Origin: a bacterium
GTDB lineage: Bacteria > SZUA-79 > Acidulodesulfobacterales > Acidulodesulfobacteraceae
Direction: 5' to 3'
NCBI GenBank assembly: GCA_021800745.1
Contig: JAJYYS010000098.1
Location: 1 to 5,990 of the forward strand
DNA length: 5,990 nt
Made by a program: the position numbers and the translations under genes. The notes below the pieces were generated by a model, which was not told the DNA's origin, made no database searches, and worked only from the letters and a program-made list of their open reading frames with translations. Below, one piece after another: positions 1-5,103 of the stretch (its first letter is position 1; every line of letters begins with the position of its first letter).

Positions 1-30
1 TGTATCTCAAAAATAACCTTTGAATATATT

Positions 31-61
31 TTGAAATAATGATAAATTATATATTGATAAT
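31..61 (+). promoter_or_regulatory. weak candidate promoter for tRNA-Ser
   Basis: The 86 bases before the tRNA are almost pure A/T with no open frame of interest. TTGAAA at 31-36 and GATAAT at 56-61 resemble sigma-70 -35 and -10 boxes, but the 19-bp spacer is long. Several other A/T hexamers nearby would serve as well, so this is only a plausible placement. The distance from the -10 box to the tRNA 5' end (87) would leave a short processed leader. Confidence 0.22.
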
Positions 62-86
62 AATATTATCGAGCAATAATTTTTAA

Positions 87-176
87 GGAGAGATGTCCGA
101 GAGGCCGAAGGAGCATGATTGGAAATCATGTATAGATGCAAGTCTATCGAGGGTTCGACTCCCTCTCTCTCCGCCA
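87..176 (+). tRNA. tRNA-Ser (anticodon GGA)
   Basis: This is a complete class II tRNA gene with encoded CCA (174-176) and discriminator G173. The acceptor stem pairs 87-93 (GGAGAGA) with 166-172 (TCTCTCC). The D stem pairs 96-98 with 110-112. The anticodon stem CATGA/TCATG (114-118/126-130) closes the loop TTGGAAA, with anticodon GGA at 121-123 reading UCC and UCU. The long variable arm (132-136 with 143-147, ATAGA/TCTAT) is the seryl-tRNA-synthetase identity feature. The T arm (149-153/161-165) carries loop TTCGACT. All helices are perfect. Part of the variable and T arms is copied in inverted orientation about 70 bp downstream. Confidence 0.97.
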
Positions 177-190
177 GTTATGAAACGAAT

Positions 191-218
191 TTGATAAATT
201 ATTCAGTTAAGGCAGAAT
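191..218 (+). promoter_or_regulatory. candidate promoter upstream of tatA
   Basis: TTGATA (191-196) differs from the -35 consensus at one base and is followed after 16 bp by CAGAAT (213-218), which matches four of six -10 positions. It would give a leader of roughly 130 nt before tatA that includes the inverted tRNA fragment and the GC hairpin. Transcription reading through from tRNA-Ser is the alternative. Confidence 0.28.
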
Positions 219-227
219 AAGGACGGG

Positions 228-243
228 GTCGAACCCTCGATAG
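228..243 (-). repeat. inverted copy of tRNA-Ser variable/T-arm segment
   Basis: GTCGAACCCTCGATAG at 228-243 is the exact reverse complement of tRNA-Ser 144-159 (3' side of the variable arm, 5' side of the T stem, and most of the T loop). Read on the minus strand, the copy continues for about 20 more bases with weaker tRNA-like similarity (about 12 of 21). A T-arm-like hairpin with one mismatch can still be drawn. No anticodon or 5' half is present, so this is at most a tRNA 3' fragment, not a gene. Confidence 0.6.
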
Positions 244-266
244 CGCGAAGCGAAAGCGGAGCGCGC
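243..266 (+). other. GC-only hairpin with GAAA loop
   Basis: The outer stem GCGCG (243-247) pairs with CGCGC (262-266). Inside, GC (250-251) pairs with GC (256-257) and closes a GAAA tetraloop (252-255). The purine-rich internal loop between them (AA opposite GGA) could form sheared G-A pairs. Such a dense GC structure stands out in this AT-rich window. It is not followed by a T tract, so it is not a standard intrinsic terminator. It could be an RNA structure in the tatA leader, a processing site downstream of the tRNA, or part of a dispersed repeat. Confidence 0.45.
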
Positions 267-353
267 AAGAGGAAGTTCGTACGGTTTAAAACTTTTCTTT
301 GAAAAGCCCCCTGCCGGTTACGGAACGAAGTTAATAACGGAGGTAAATAAAAT

Positions 354-644
354 ATGTTTGGATGGTCGCCGATAACGATAATAATCATACTTATAGTCGT
401 TTTTCTGATATTCGGAGCGGGCAAGCTCCCCGAAATAGGCAGCGGGTTGGGCAAAGCCCTAAAAAACTTTAAAAACAGCGTTTCGGGGAAAGACGAAATA
501 GACGTTACGCCCGAAGATTCAGAGGACGATGAAAAACCCGCAAAACCAAAAAAAAGACAACTCGCAAGGACGAGTCCGGCTCAGGCATCTTCGAAAAAAG
601 CAAAACGGACAGGTTCGAAAACCGTTAAAACTGCTAAAAAGTAA
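354..644 (+). CDS. tatA: Sec-independent protein translocase subunit TatA
   Basis: TatA is the pore-forming subunit of the twin-arginine translocase, which moves folded proteins across the inner membrane. The 96-residue protein has the family layout. A very short N terminus leads into one hydrophobic helix (about residues 7-20, rich in I, L, V and F). The FG hinge (F20-G21) and the GKLPEIGSGLGKALKNFK signature (23-40) form the amphipathic helix, followed by a polar tail. The start is supported by GGAGGT at 339-344, nine bases before the ATG. The tail is unusual: residues 47-60 carry nine acidic residues, then 61-96 carry 14 Lys/Arg and no acidic residue. No tatB or tatC lies nearby. The related TatB is a possible alternative, but the short length and intact signature favour TatA/E. 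The gene converges with the next one, leaving 15 bp between stop codons. Confidence 0.93.
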   Translation: MFGWSPITIIIILIVVFLIFGAGKLPEIGSGLGKALKNFKNSVSGKDEIDVTPEDSEDDEKPAKPKKRQLARTSPAQASSKKAKRTGSKTVKTAKK

Positions 645-659
645 AATAAAAATATCGGA

Positions 660-1355
660 TTATTTTTTTATCCTATAAAAGTGGCTTATTGAAACCGAAT
701 AATTTTTCGAGTTCTGATTTATATCGAAAAAGACCGCCATAAATTTTATCGGATGATTCGGTAAAATTTCCACGTTCGACATATTTTCCCCGTCTTTATT
801 ATCAAGCGCCATATCTATCGCAACATTGGACATCTTTTTAAGTTTTTCGAGGCTTATAAAATTTCCGGCATATACATGTTTAGATAAAAGCACGATGTTT
901 TTTGTGCTGTAAAGTTTGCACGTCAGCCTGACGTAACTTACCGGAAATTTATTTTTATTTACTAAATAACCTGTAATCAGCAGATTGTTTTCAGGCAATA
1001 CTCTAGATTTGTAAACGACGGTTTTTAACTCGAATAGTTTTATATTCGTACCGTTGCCGGGAAACAGCGTTTTAAATAAATAATATGCCGACAGTAACGC
1101 GGCCATTCCTAAAAGCAGATAAAATATTTTTTTAAGTCCGTTTTTTTTATTGCCGTAAGCATTTCTTTCTCCGTCGTCTATTTTACTTTCTTTTTTGGGC
1201 GGAATTTTTCTTTCCGGTTTATCCGGGTTTTTTTCCTCAAAAATAATTTCGGATAAATCATCTTTGTCTATTTTTCCTATTGAAAAGCCTTTCCCTGTTT
1301 CATTGTTTTCACTAAAAAGCTCTTCCTCTCCTTCGCCTAATTTCCAGTTATCCAT
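660..1355 (-). CDS. single-pass membrane protein with DUF3426-like domain
   Basis: Function is unknown. The 231-residue product has a charged N-terminal cytoplasmic part (1-72), one transmembrane helix (about 77-98, IFYLLLGMAALLSAYYLF) and an outer C-terminal domain (about 105-231). The stretch 160-212 reads like the conserved end of DUF3426: a vYAGN turn (161-165), a following L-rich helix, a LPNHPIKFMAVFFD strand (198-211), and an earlier 'G-Y-L-V-N' strand typical of these beta-sandwich domains. Family members commonly start with an MJ0042-type CXXC zinc ribbon. This one has no Cys pair; its only Cys is residue 146. AAGGG at 1361-1365 (minus-strand reading) lies about five bases before the ATG and supports the start. 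It is divergent from selC and convergent with tatA, so it is probably a single-gene unit. The family call rests on recognised pattern, not a search. Confidence 0.72.
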   Translation of the reverse strand: MDNWKLGEGEEELFSENNETGKGFSIGKIDKDDLSEIIFEEKNPDKPERKIPPKKESKIDDGERNAYGNKKNGLKKIFYLLLGMAALLSAYYLFKTLFPGNGTNIKLFELKTVVYKSRVLPENNLLITGYLVNKNKFPVSYVRLTCKLYSTKNIVLLSKHVYAGNFISLEKLKKMSNVAIDMALDNKDGENMSNVEILPNHPIKFMAVFFDINQNSKNYSVSISHFYRIKK

Positions 1356-1401
1356 ATTTACCCTTAATCCCTTAATATAAAATATAAACCAATCTATTCA
1401 T

Positions 1402-1410
1402 ATTTTATCA
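1402..1410 (-). promoter_or_regulatory. candidate extended -10 for the DUF3426-like gene
   Basis: On the minus strand, TGATAAAAT spans 1410 down to 1402: a TGN extension followed by a -10 with five of six consensus bases, about 46 bp before the ATG. No good -35 box lies 16-18 bp upstream. The surroundings are nearly pure A/T, so chance matches are expected. Confidence 0.25.
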
Positions 1411-1480
1411 TATAAAAATATCATTTGACATACAAAATTTAACCAAAATATTAAGGTTTTAGGGTTTTTAAGGCAGGACT

Positions 1481-1510
1481 TTGAACTTGAATAATATGCG
1501 TTTGTATAAT
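1481..1510 (+). promoter_or_regulatory. candidate sigma-70 promoter for selC (distal)
   Basis: TTGAAC (1481-1486, four of six -35 bases) is followed after 18 bp by a perfect TATAAT (1505-1510). Transcription would start around 1517, giving a short leader before the tRNA 5' end at 1536. A further perfect TTGACA at 1425-1430, with TATTAA 18 bp later (1449-1454), is an additional weaker candidate. Confidence 0.45.
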
Positions 1511-1520
1511 ATAATTTTAT

Positions 1521-1529
1521 TGATATAAT
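1521..1529 (+). promoter_or_regulatory. candidate extended -10 promoter for selC (proximal)
   Basis: TGATATAAT is an exact extended -10 (TGN plus TATAAT at 1524-1529). The expected start, about seven bases downstream, falls at or next to the first base of the tRNA (1536). A weak TTGTAT lies 16 bp upstream. If used, it would give little or no 5' leader on the selenocysteine tRNA. Confidence 0.4.
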
Positions 1530-1535
1530 TAATAC

Positions 1536-1630
1536 GGAAGCGATTGGAGGGCTGGTGCCCCTCTTTGACTTCAAATCAACAGTTGTCCCCATAAGGGCAA
1601 GGCGGGTTCGATTCCCGTACGCTTCCGCCA
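1536..1630 (+). tRNA. selC: tRNA-Sec (selenocysteine, anticodon TCA)
   Basis: This tRNA is charged with serine by SerRS, converted to selenocysteinyl-tRNA, and inserts selenocysteine at recoded UGA codons. The gene is 95 nt with encoded CCA (1628-1630), the same length as Escherichia coli selC. The anticodon loop CTTCAAA (1569-1575) holds TCA at 1571-1573. The acceptor pairs 1536-1542 (GGAAGCG) with 1620-1626; the T stem pairs 1602-1606 with 1614-1618 around TTCGATT. Together they give the long acceptor/T helix typical of tRNA-Sec. The extended D arm has a four-base TGGT loop (1553-1556). The variable arm is long (TTG-CCC with GGG-CAA, one bulged T). Irregular points: A1543/A1619 at the eighth acceptor pair, A1548/C1561 in the D stem, and T1564/C1580 in the anticodon stem. 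A suppressor tRNA-Ser is the alternative but fits the arm lengths less well. Confidence 0.88.
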
Positions 1631-1670
1631 ATTAAAAACTATAAAATAAAATTTCATTGGAGGAACTAAA

Positions 1671-2597
1671 ATGCCTTTGATTTCTGCGAAAGCAATTCTC
1701 GACGATGCTAATAAGAACGGTTATGCCGTCGGAGCTTTTAATGCCAACAATATGGAATTTTTGCAGGCAATATTCGCCGCCGCCGATTCCGAAAAATCGC
1801 CGATTATAATTGCGGCGAGCGAAGGCGCCATGAAATATGCCGGCGCGGAAATGCTGTACTCCATGGTTAAAACGCTTTCGGATGCATATCCCAGGATACC
1901 CGCCGCCCTGCATCTCGACCACGGTTCAAATATAAAAGCAGTAATGACGGCGGTAAAAGCAGGTTTTACTTCGGTAATGATAGATGCGTCCCATTTTCCG
2001 TATGAAGAAAATCTTAAAATGACTAAGCAGATAGTAGGCATCTGCCATCCGGTCGGTATTTCCGTGGAGGCCGAGCTTGGAAGACTTCAAGGCATAGAAG
2101 ACAACGTTTCCGTTGCAGAAAGGGATGCCGTGCTGGTCAACCCTGCCGAAGCGCACGATTTTGTCGAATCGTCCGGCATAGATTTCCTTGCTCCCGCAAT
2201 AGGCACTTCGCACGGAGCGTTTAAATTTAAAGGAGAAGCAAAATTAGATTTTGAAAGATTAAAAAAAGTTAAAGAGTTAACTGGTATTCCGCTTGTGCTT
2301 CACGGAGCTTCGTCTGTTCCGGAAGCGGCATCTAAAAGATTCGAGGAGTTCGGGGGTGACTTAAAGGGCGCAAAAGGAGTTCCGTTCGATGTTTTAAAAG
2401 AAGCGGTAAAATTCGGTATAAATAAAGTCAATACCGATACCGACCTGCGCATTGCTTTTTTGGCAAAAGTAAGGGAAAGCGTCGCGACGGATAAATCGCA
2501 AATAGACCCTAGAAAGATTTTCGGTCCTGCAAGAGATTACGTCATAGAAGTCATAGGAGAAAGAATGAAGGTTCTGGGCTCGTCGGGCAGGATTTAA
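1671..2597 (+). CDS. fba: class II fructose-bisphosphate aldolase
   Basis: This cytoplasmic zinc enzyme reversibly splits fructose 1,6-bisphosphate into dihydroxyacetone phosphate and glyceraldehyde 3-phosphate, in glycolysis and gluconeogenesis. The 308-residue length suits the class II family. Recognisable sites are HLDHG (81-85, catalytic Asp83 and metal ligand His84), SVMIDAS (101-107), VEAELG (132-137), GTSHG (178-182, metal ligand His181), LHGAS (210-214, metal ligand His211), and VNTDTDLR (253-260, substrate phosphate binding). All key residues are intact. GGAGGA at 1659-1664, six bases before the ATG, fixes the start. It lies 40 bp behind selC in the same orientation with no obvious terminator between, so co-transcription is possible. 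Related class II tagatose-bisphosphate aldolases share these motifs, but an Fba role is more likely for a stand-alone gene. Confidence 0.93.
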   Translation: MPLISAKAILDDANKNGYAVGAFNANNMEFLQAIFAAADSEKSPIIIAASEGAMKYAGAEMLYSMVKTLSDAYPRIPAALHLDHGSNIKAVMTAVKAGFTSVMIDASHFPYEENLKMTKQIVGICHPVGISVEAELGRLQGIEDNVSVAERDAVLVNPAEAHDFVESSGIDFLAPAIGTSHGAFKFKGEAKLDFERLKKVKELTGIPLVLHGASSVPEAASKRFEEFGGDLKGAKGVPFDVLKEAVKFGINKVNTDTDLRIAFLAKVRESVATDKSQIDPRKIFGPARDYVIEVIGERMKVLGSSGRI

Positions 2598-2599
2598 AC

Positions 2600-2798
2600 T
2601 GCACTGCCCCCAAATTTGCCGATAGAAATCCTAAAATGGCTTTAAAGTTATACTAATTCTGGATTCCTGCTTGCGCAGGAATGACTTTGCAGGTTTTTAA
2701 GTTTTCACCCAAAGGGTGTCACTCCTGCGCAAGCAGATATAAATGCATGCCGTTTATGCAGAAAAATAATTTTCTATAGGCAATTTTGGGGCACTGCA
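2600..2798. mobile_element. MITE-like nested palindrome filling the fba/Yip1-gene gap
   Basis: The arms 2600-2628 and 2771-2798 are inverted repeats matching at about 25 of 29 positions (TGCANTGCCCC..., then GCCNATAGAAA). GCACTGC stands as a 7-bp direct repeat at the two edges (2601-2607 and 2791-2797). It could be a target-site duplication around a 183-bp core starting CCCC and ending GGG, or simply the tips of the inverted repeats. There is no coding capacity. The element fills the gap almost exactly: the fba stop ends at 2597 and the convergent gene's stop codon begins at 2799. It may serve both genes as a bidirectional RNA end signal, although no hairpin is followed by a clear T tract. 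I do not recognise the insertion-sequence family that would move it. Confidence 0.55.
2667..2736. repeat. inner inverted repeat (18 of 19 pairs)
   Basis: Positions 2667-2685 pair with 2718-2736 at 18 of 19 positions, leaving 32 bases between. Each arm is itself a hairpin: 2663-2670 (ATTCCTGC) pairs perfectly with 2675-2682 around a TTGC loop. A third hairpin, CACCC-AAA-GGGTG (2706-2718), overlaps the right arm by one base. TGCAT/ATGCA (2744-2748/2756-2760) adds a small one. The arm resembles short dispersed palindromes (TTCC-GC...GC-GGAATGAC type) seen between genes in many proteobacteria; that comparison is from memory. It sits nearly centred within the larger palindrome. Confidence 0.7.
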
Positions 2799-3443
2799 TT
2801 ATCTTGCGGCTAAAATTTTTATAAAAAAGGCTACCAGTATAAGGGATATAAAAATAAAAGGCAGGAGAAGAGCCGAAATAGACCTAGGCGTCGAAAGCCC
2901 GTTGGTTTCTTTAATGCCGATAATCAATAATGCCGCAAACCAGGCCGCCGATATATTGTATCCGAATATCGGAAATATCGAAAAAATACCTACGCCGGAA
3001 GCATAACCTATTATCCTGAAAGTATTTTTTATACTCCGTTTCCCGCCAAGCAGCATTACGAATCCGTGTATTATAATAGTTAAAAGAATTAGAAAAATCG
3101 TGTATAATATCCCCAAAAGCACTAAAAGAAAGGCTATTCCGATAATTATATATATATCCAAAAAACTTTTATTTGTAAAAAAAAGCGGTATTTTAGGCAG
3201 GACGGCATAGTTTTTATAAAATCCTATCTTGAAAAAAATTACTTCCCAAAAGAAAGAAAATACTAAGTTTATGTATGTAAACAGCAACGCGTAAAAATAA
3301 GGCTTCGATATGCCGTTTTCTTCCATTGCCCCGGCGTTGTTTAGTTCTTTATAAAATACTTCGGGGCTGAAAAGAGATTTTTTCCATGTCAAAAATAATG
3401 CTTTAAAAAATCCAATTTCTTTTATATCGTCGAAATCAGCCAT
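2799..3443 (-). CDS. Yip1-family multi-pass membrane protein
   Basis: The exact role is unknown. Bacterial Yip1-domain proteins are small integral inner-membrane proteins, mostly uncharacterised. The 214-residue product begins with an amphipathic stretch containing TWKKSLFSPEVFYKEL (19-34), like the usual 'tw..vl..P..ff' opening. About five membrane helices follow (roughly 48-71, 96-112, 113-132, 145-177 as one long or two short, and 190-211). GGKRSIKNTFRIIGYASG (133-150) matches the loop and helix start that mark the family. SALLLP near the C terminus is also typical. It is the last gene of the aspartokinase-cimA unit, starting three bases after the cimA stop. A G-run at the cimA 3' end lies 12 bases before the ATG, too far for an ideal Shine-Dalgarno, so translational coupling to cimA is likely. 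Its stop codon directly abuts the MITE-like palindrome. Confidence 0.75.
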   Translation of the reverse strand: MADFDDIKEIGFFKALFLTWKKSLFSPEVFYKELNNAGAMEENGISKPYFYALLFTYINLVFSFFWEVIFFKIGFYKNYAVLPKIPLFFTNKSFLDIYIIIGIAFLLVLLGILYTIFLILLTIIIHGFVMLLGGKRSIKNTFRIIGYASGVGIFSIFPIFGYNISAAWFAALLIIGIKETNGLSTPRSISALLLPFIFISLILVAFFIKILAAR

Positions 3444-3446
3444 TTT

Positions 3447-5090
3447 TTATGTCTGCCCCCCGACCCGTTCTTTATCTAATTTATAAATTATGCCGTCTGC
3501 AAGAGCGATATAAGACGCTTCTATGATGTTTTCCGATACTCCGAGAGTAGTCCATTTTTCTTCTTTATCCGAAGATTCTATTAATACCCTGACATAAGAA
3601 GCGGTTCCAGATTTTGTTTTGCTGCTTATAACCCTTACCTTAAAATCGGTAAGTTTCATTTCGTCCAGCACCGGATAAAATTTTACGAGCGCTTTTCTTA
3701 AAGCGTTGTCTAAAGCGTTTACCGGACCGTTTCCTTCGGCGACCGTATGTTCGGTTTTGCCTTTAACTTCTATCATAACTACGGCTTCGCTGAAAATGTT
3801 TTGAGCGGATGTTTTTTCTATATTTACCCTGAAAGATATAAGCTTAAAATATTCCTTATTTTTAAAGTCTTCGGATGAATATTTATTTAAAAGAATTTTA
3901 AAAGACCCGTCGGCGCTCTCGAAATTAAATCCTAAACTTTCCAGTTCTTTAATTTTATCCAAAAGTTCCGCTTCGCGGGCAGCCGAAAGAACGCCGATGT
4001 CTAATCCCAGCTCTTTTGCTTTGGCTTCTATATTGCTTTTGCCCGATAAATCCGAAATTAAGAACCTTCTGCTGTTTCCTACAAGCGAAGGGTCGATATG
4101 CTCGTAGGAAGAAGGATTCTTTAATACGGCATTTGCGTGAAGGCCGGCTTTATGGGCAAATGCGCTTTCTCCTACGTAAGGCATATTTTTAACAGGAGTA
4201 TTGTTTGAAATTTCGTCTATTAACCTGCTTACTTTAAGGAGATTTTTAAGTTTTTCCCTGCCTATAGTTTTAAATCCGGCTTTTAATTCTAAATTTGGTA
4301 TTATAGACGATAAATTTGCGTTTCCGGTTCTTTCTCCGTAGCCGTTTATAGTTCCCTGAACGTGTCTGACGCCGTCCAGAACTGCAGCAATAGTATTTGC
4401 CACGGCGCAGTCCGTATCGTTATGGGTATGGATTCCGAGGCGGCTTATATCTATCTTGTGCAGTATTTTAAGTTTATTCAACACTTTATGTATATCGTCG
4501 GGCAGACAGCCTCCGTTAGTATCGCACAAAACTACTTTATCCGCTCCTGCCGAAAGTGCGGCATGTATGGTTTTTACGGCATAGTCCTCATTATCTTTAA
4601 ATCCGTCGAAAAAATGTTCCGCATCGAAAAATACTTTCTTTCCGCACGATTTTAGAAATTCTACCGAATCGTATATAATGTCTAAGTTTTCGTTTAAAGA
4701 TATTTTTAAAATGCTTTCGGTATGCATATCCCAGGATTTGCCGAAAATAGTAATATATTCCGTATCGGTTTCGCCGAGTACTATTAACCCGGCATCTTCT
4801 TTTGCCTTGTTATTTTTCTTTCTGGTGCTCCCGAATGCGGTTAATTTAGAATTTTTTAAAGTTTTTTTCGAAGCCGCGTCGAAAAATTTTTTGTCTTTAG
4901 GGTTGGATGCCGGAAATCCGCCTTCAATAAAATTAATGCCCAATTCGTCTAAAATGTCGGTTATCATTAATTTATCGTCTATAGACAAAGAGAAGCCTTC
5001 GCCTTGAGTTCCGTCCCTCAAAGTAGTATCGTAAACCTCTACAAAACCGGTTTTTACGCTGTTAGAATTTTTATTTTTAACCGAATTCAT
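3447..5090 (-). CDS. cimA: (R)-citramalate synthase
   Basis: CimA condenses pyruvate and acetyl-CoA to (R)-citramalate, the first step of the threonine-independent route to 2-oxobutanoate and isoleucine. The frame is open further upstream (ATG at 5154). Residue numbers here use this 547-residue form. VYDTTLRDGTQGEG (19-32) holds catalytic Arg25/Asp26. GIHTHNDTDCAVAN (219-232) holds metal-binding His221/His223. NGYGERTGNANL (249-260), then FAHKAGLHANAV (311-322), are family hallmarks. The C-terminal LeuA-type allosteric domain spans about 418-540. The TQGEG version of the first motif and the overall length point to CimA rather than 2-isopropylmalate or homocitrate synthase. The start is uncertain: ATG 5088-5090 lies 13 bp after the aspartokinase stop, in an A-rich leader without a Shine-Dalgarno. 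ATG 5127-5129 has AAGGA six bases upstream but overlaps aspartokinase. Confidence 0.9.
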   Translation of the reverse strand: MNSVKNKNSNSVKTGFVEVYDTTLRDGTQGEGFSLSIDDKLMITDILDELGINFIEGGFPASNPKDKKFFDAASKKTLKNSKLTAFGSTRKKNNKAKEDAGLIVLGETDTEYITIFGKSWDMHTESILKISLNENLDIIYDSVEFLKSCGKKVFFDAEHFFDGFKDNEDYAVKTIHAALSAGADKVVLCDTNGGCLPDDIHKVLNKLKILHKIDISRLGIHTHNDTDCAVANTIAAVLDGVRHVQGTINGYGERTGNANLSSIIPNLELKAGFKTIGREKLKNLLKVSRLIDEISNNTPVKNMPYVGESAFAHKAGLHANAVLKNPSSYEHIDPSLVGNSRRFLISDLSGKSNIEAKAKELGLDIGVLSAAREAELLDKIKELESLGFNFESADGSFKILLNKYSSEDFKNKEYFKLISFRVNIEKTSAQNIFSEAVVMIEVKGKTEHTVAEGNGPVNALDNALRKALVKFYPVLDEMKLTDFKVRVISSKTKSGTASYVRVLIESSDKEEKWTTLGVSENIIEASYIALADGIIYKLDKERVGGQT

Positions 5091-5103
5091 ATTTTTAATT
5101 TTT

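Larger units (their letters stand above)
177..337. repeat. imperfect 21-bp direct repeats bounding a GC-richer spacer
   Basis: Positions 177-197, directly after the tRNA CCA end, and 317-337, directly before the tatA ribosome binding site, match at 17 of 21 positions in the same orientation. Both carry the core pattern GTTA-N-G-N-AACGAA. They lie exactly 140 bp apart. The enclosed stretch is richer in G+C than the flanks and contains the inverted tRNA-Ser fragment and the GC hairpin listed separately. No gene is convincing between the tRNA and tatA. The pair could be the scar of an insertion or an old local duplication, but similarity this modest could also be chance. Confidence 0.4.

Noticed and set aside
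211..260. A second complete tRNA-Ser gene on the minus strand
   Set aside because: Only the T-arm and variable-arm part resembles a tRNA; no anticodon arm, D arm or matching acceptor strand is present.
292..306. CTTTTC-TTT-GAAAAG hairpin as a terminator ahead of tatA
   Set aside because: It is A/T-dominated and followed by a C run rather than a T tract, so it does not fit an intrinsic terminator.
203..454. Minus-strand open frame of 83 codons over the tatA 5' end and its leader
   Set aside because: It is antisense to the conserved tatA N terminus, has no Shine-Dalgarno support and no recognisable motif.
643..666. AAAATAA...TTATTTT inverted repeat between the convergent tatA and DUF3426-like genes, a possible bidirectional terminator
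   Set aside because: The stem is seven A/T pairs with a ten-base loop and no G/C pair; it is expected by chance in A/T-rich sequence and too weak to call.
1398..1631. Minus-strand open frame of 77 codons across the intergenic region and selC
   Set aside because: It runs antisense through a clear tRNA gene, has no recognisable protein features, and arises from tRNA sequence composition.
2600..2798. CRISPR array or riboswitch in the fba/Yip1-gene gap
   Set aside because: Repeats are inverted rather than direct and lack unique spacers; the region is downstream of both flanking genes, which does not suit a riboswitch.
4362..5007. Plus-strand open frames opposite cimA
   Set aside because: They lie antisense to conserved catalytic regions of cimA and show no protein-family signature.
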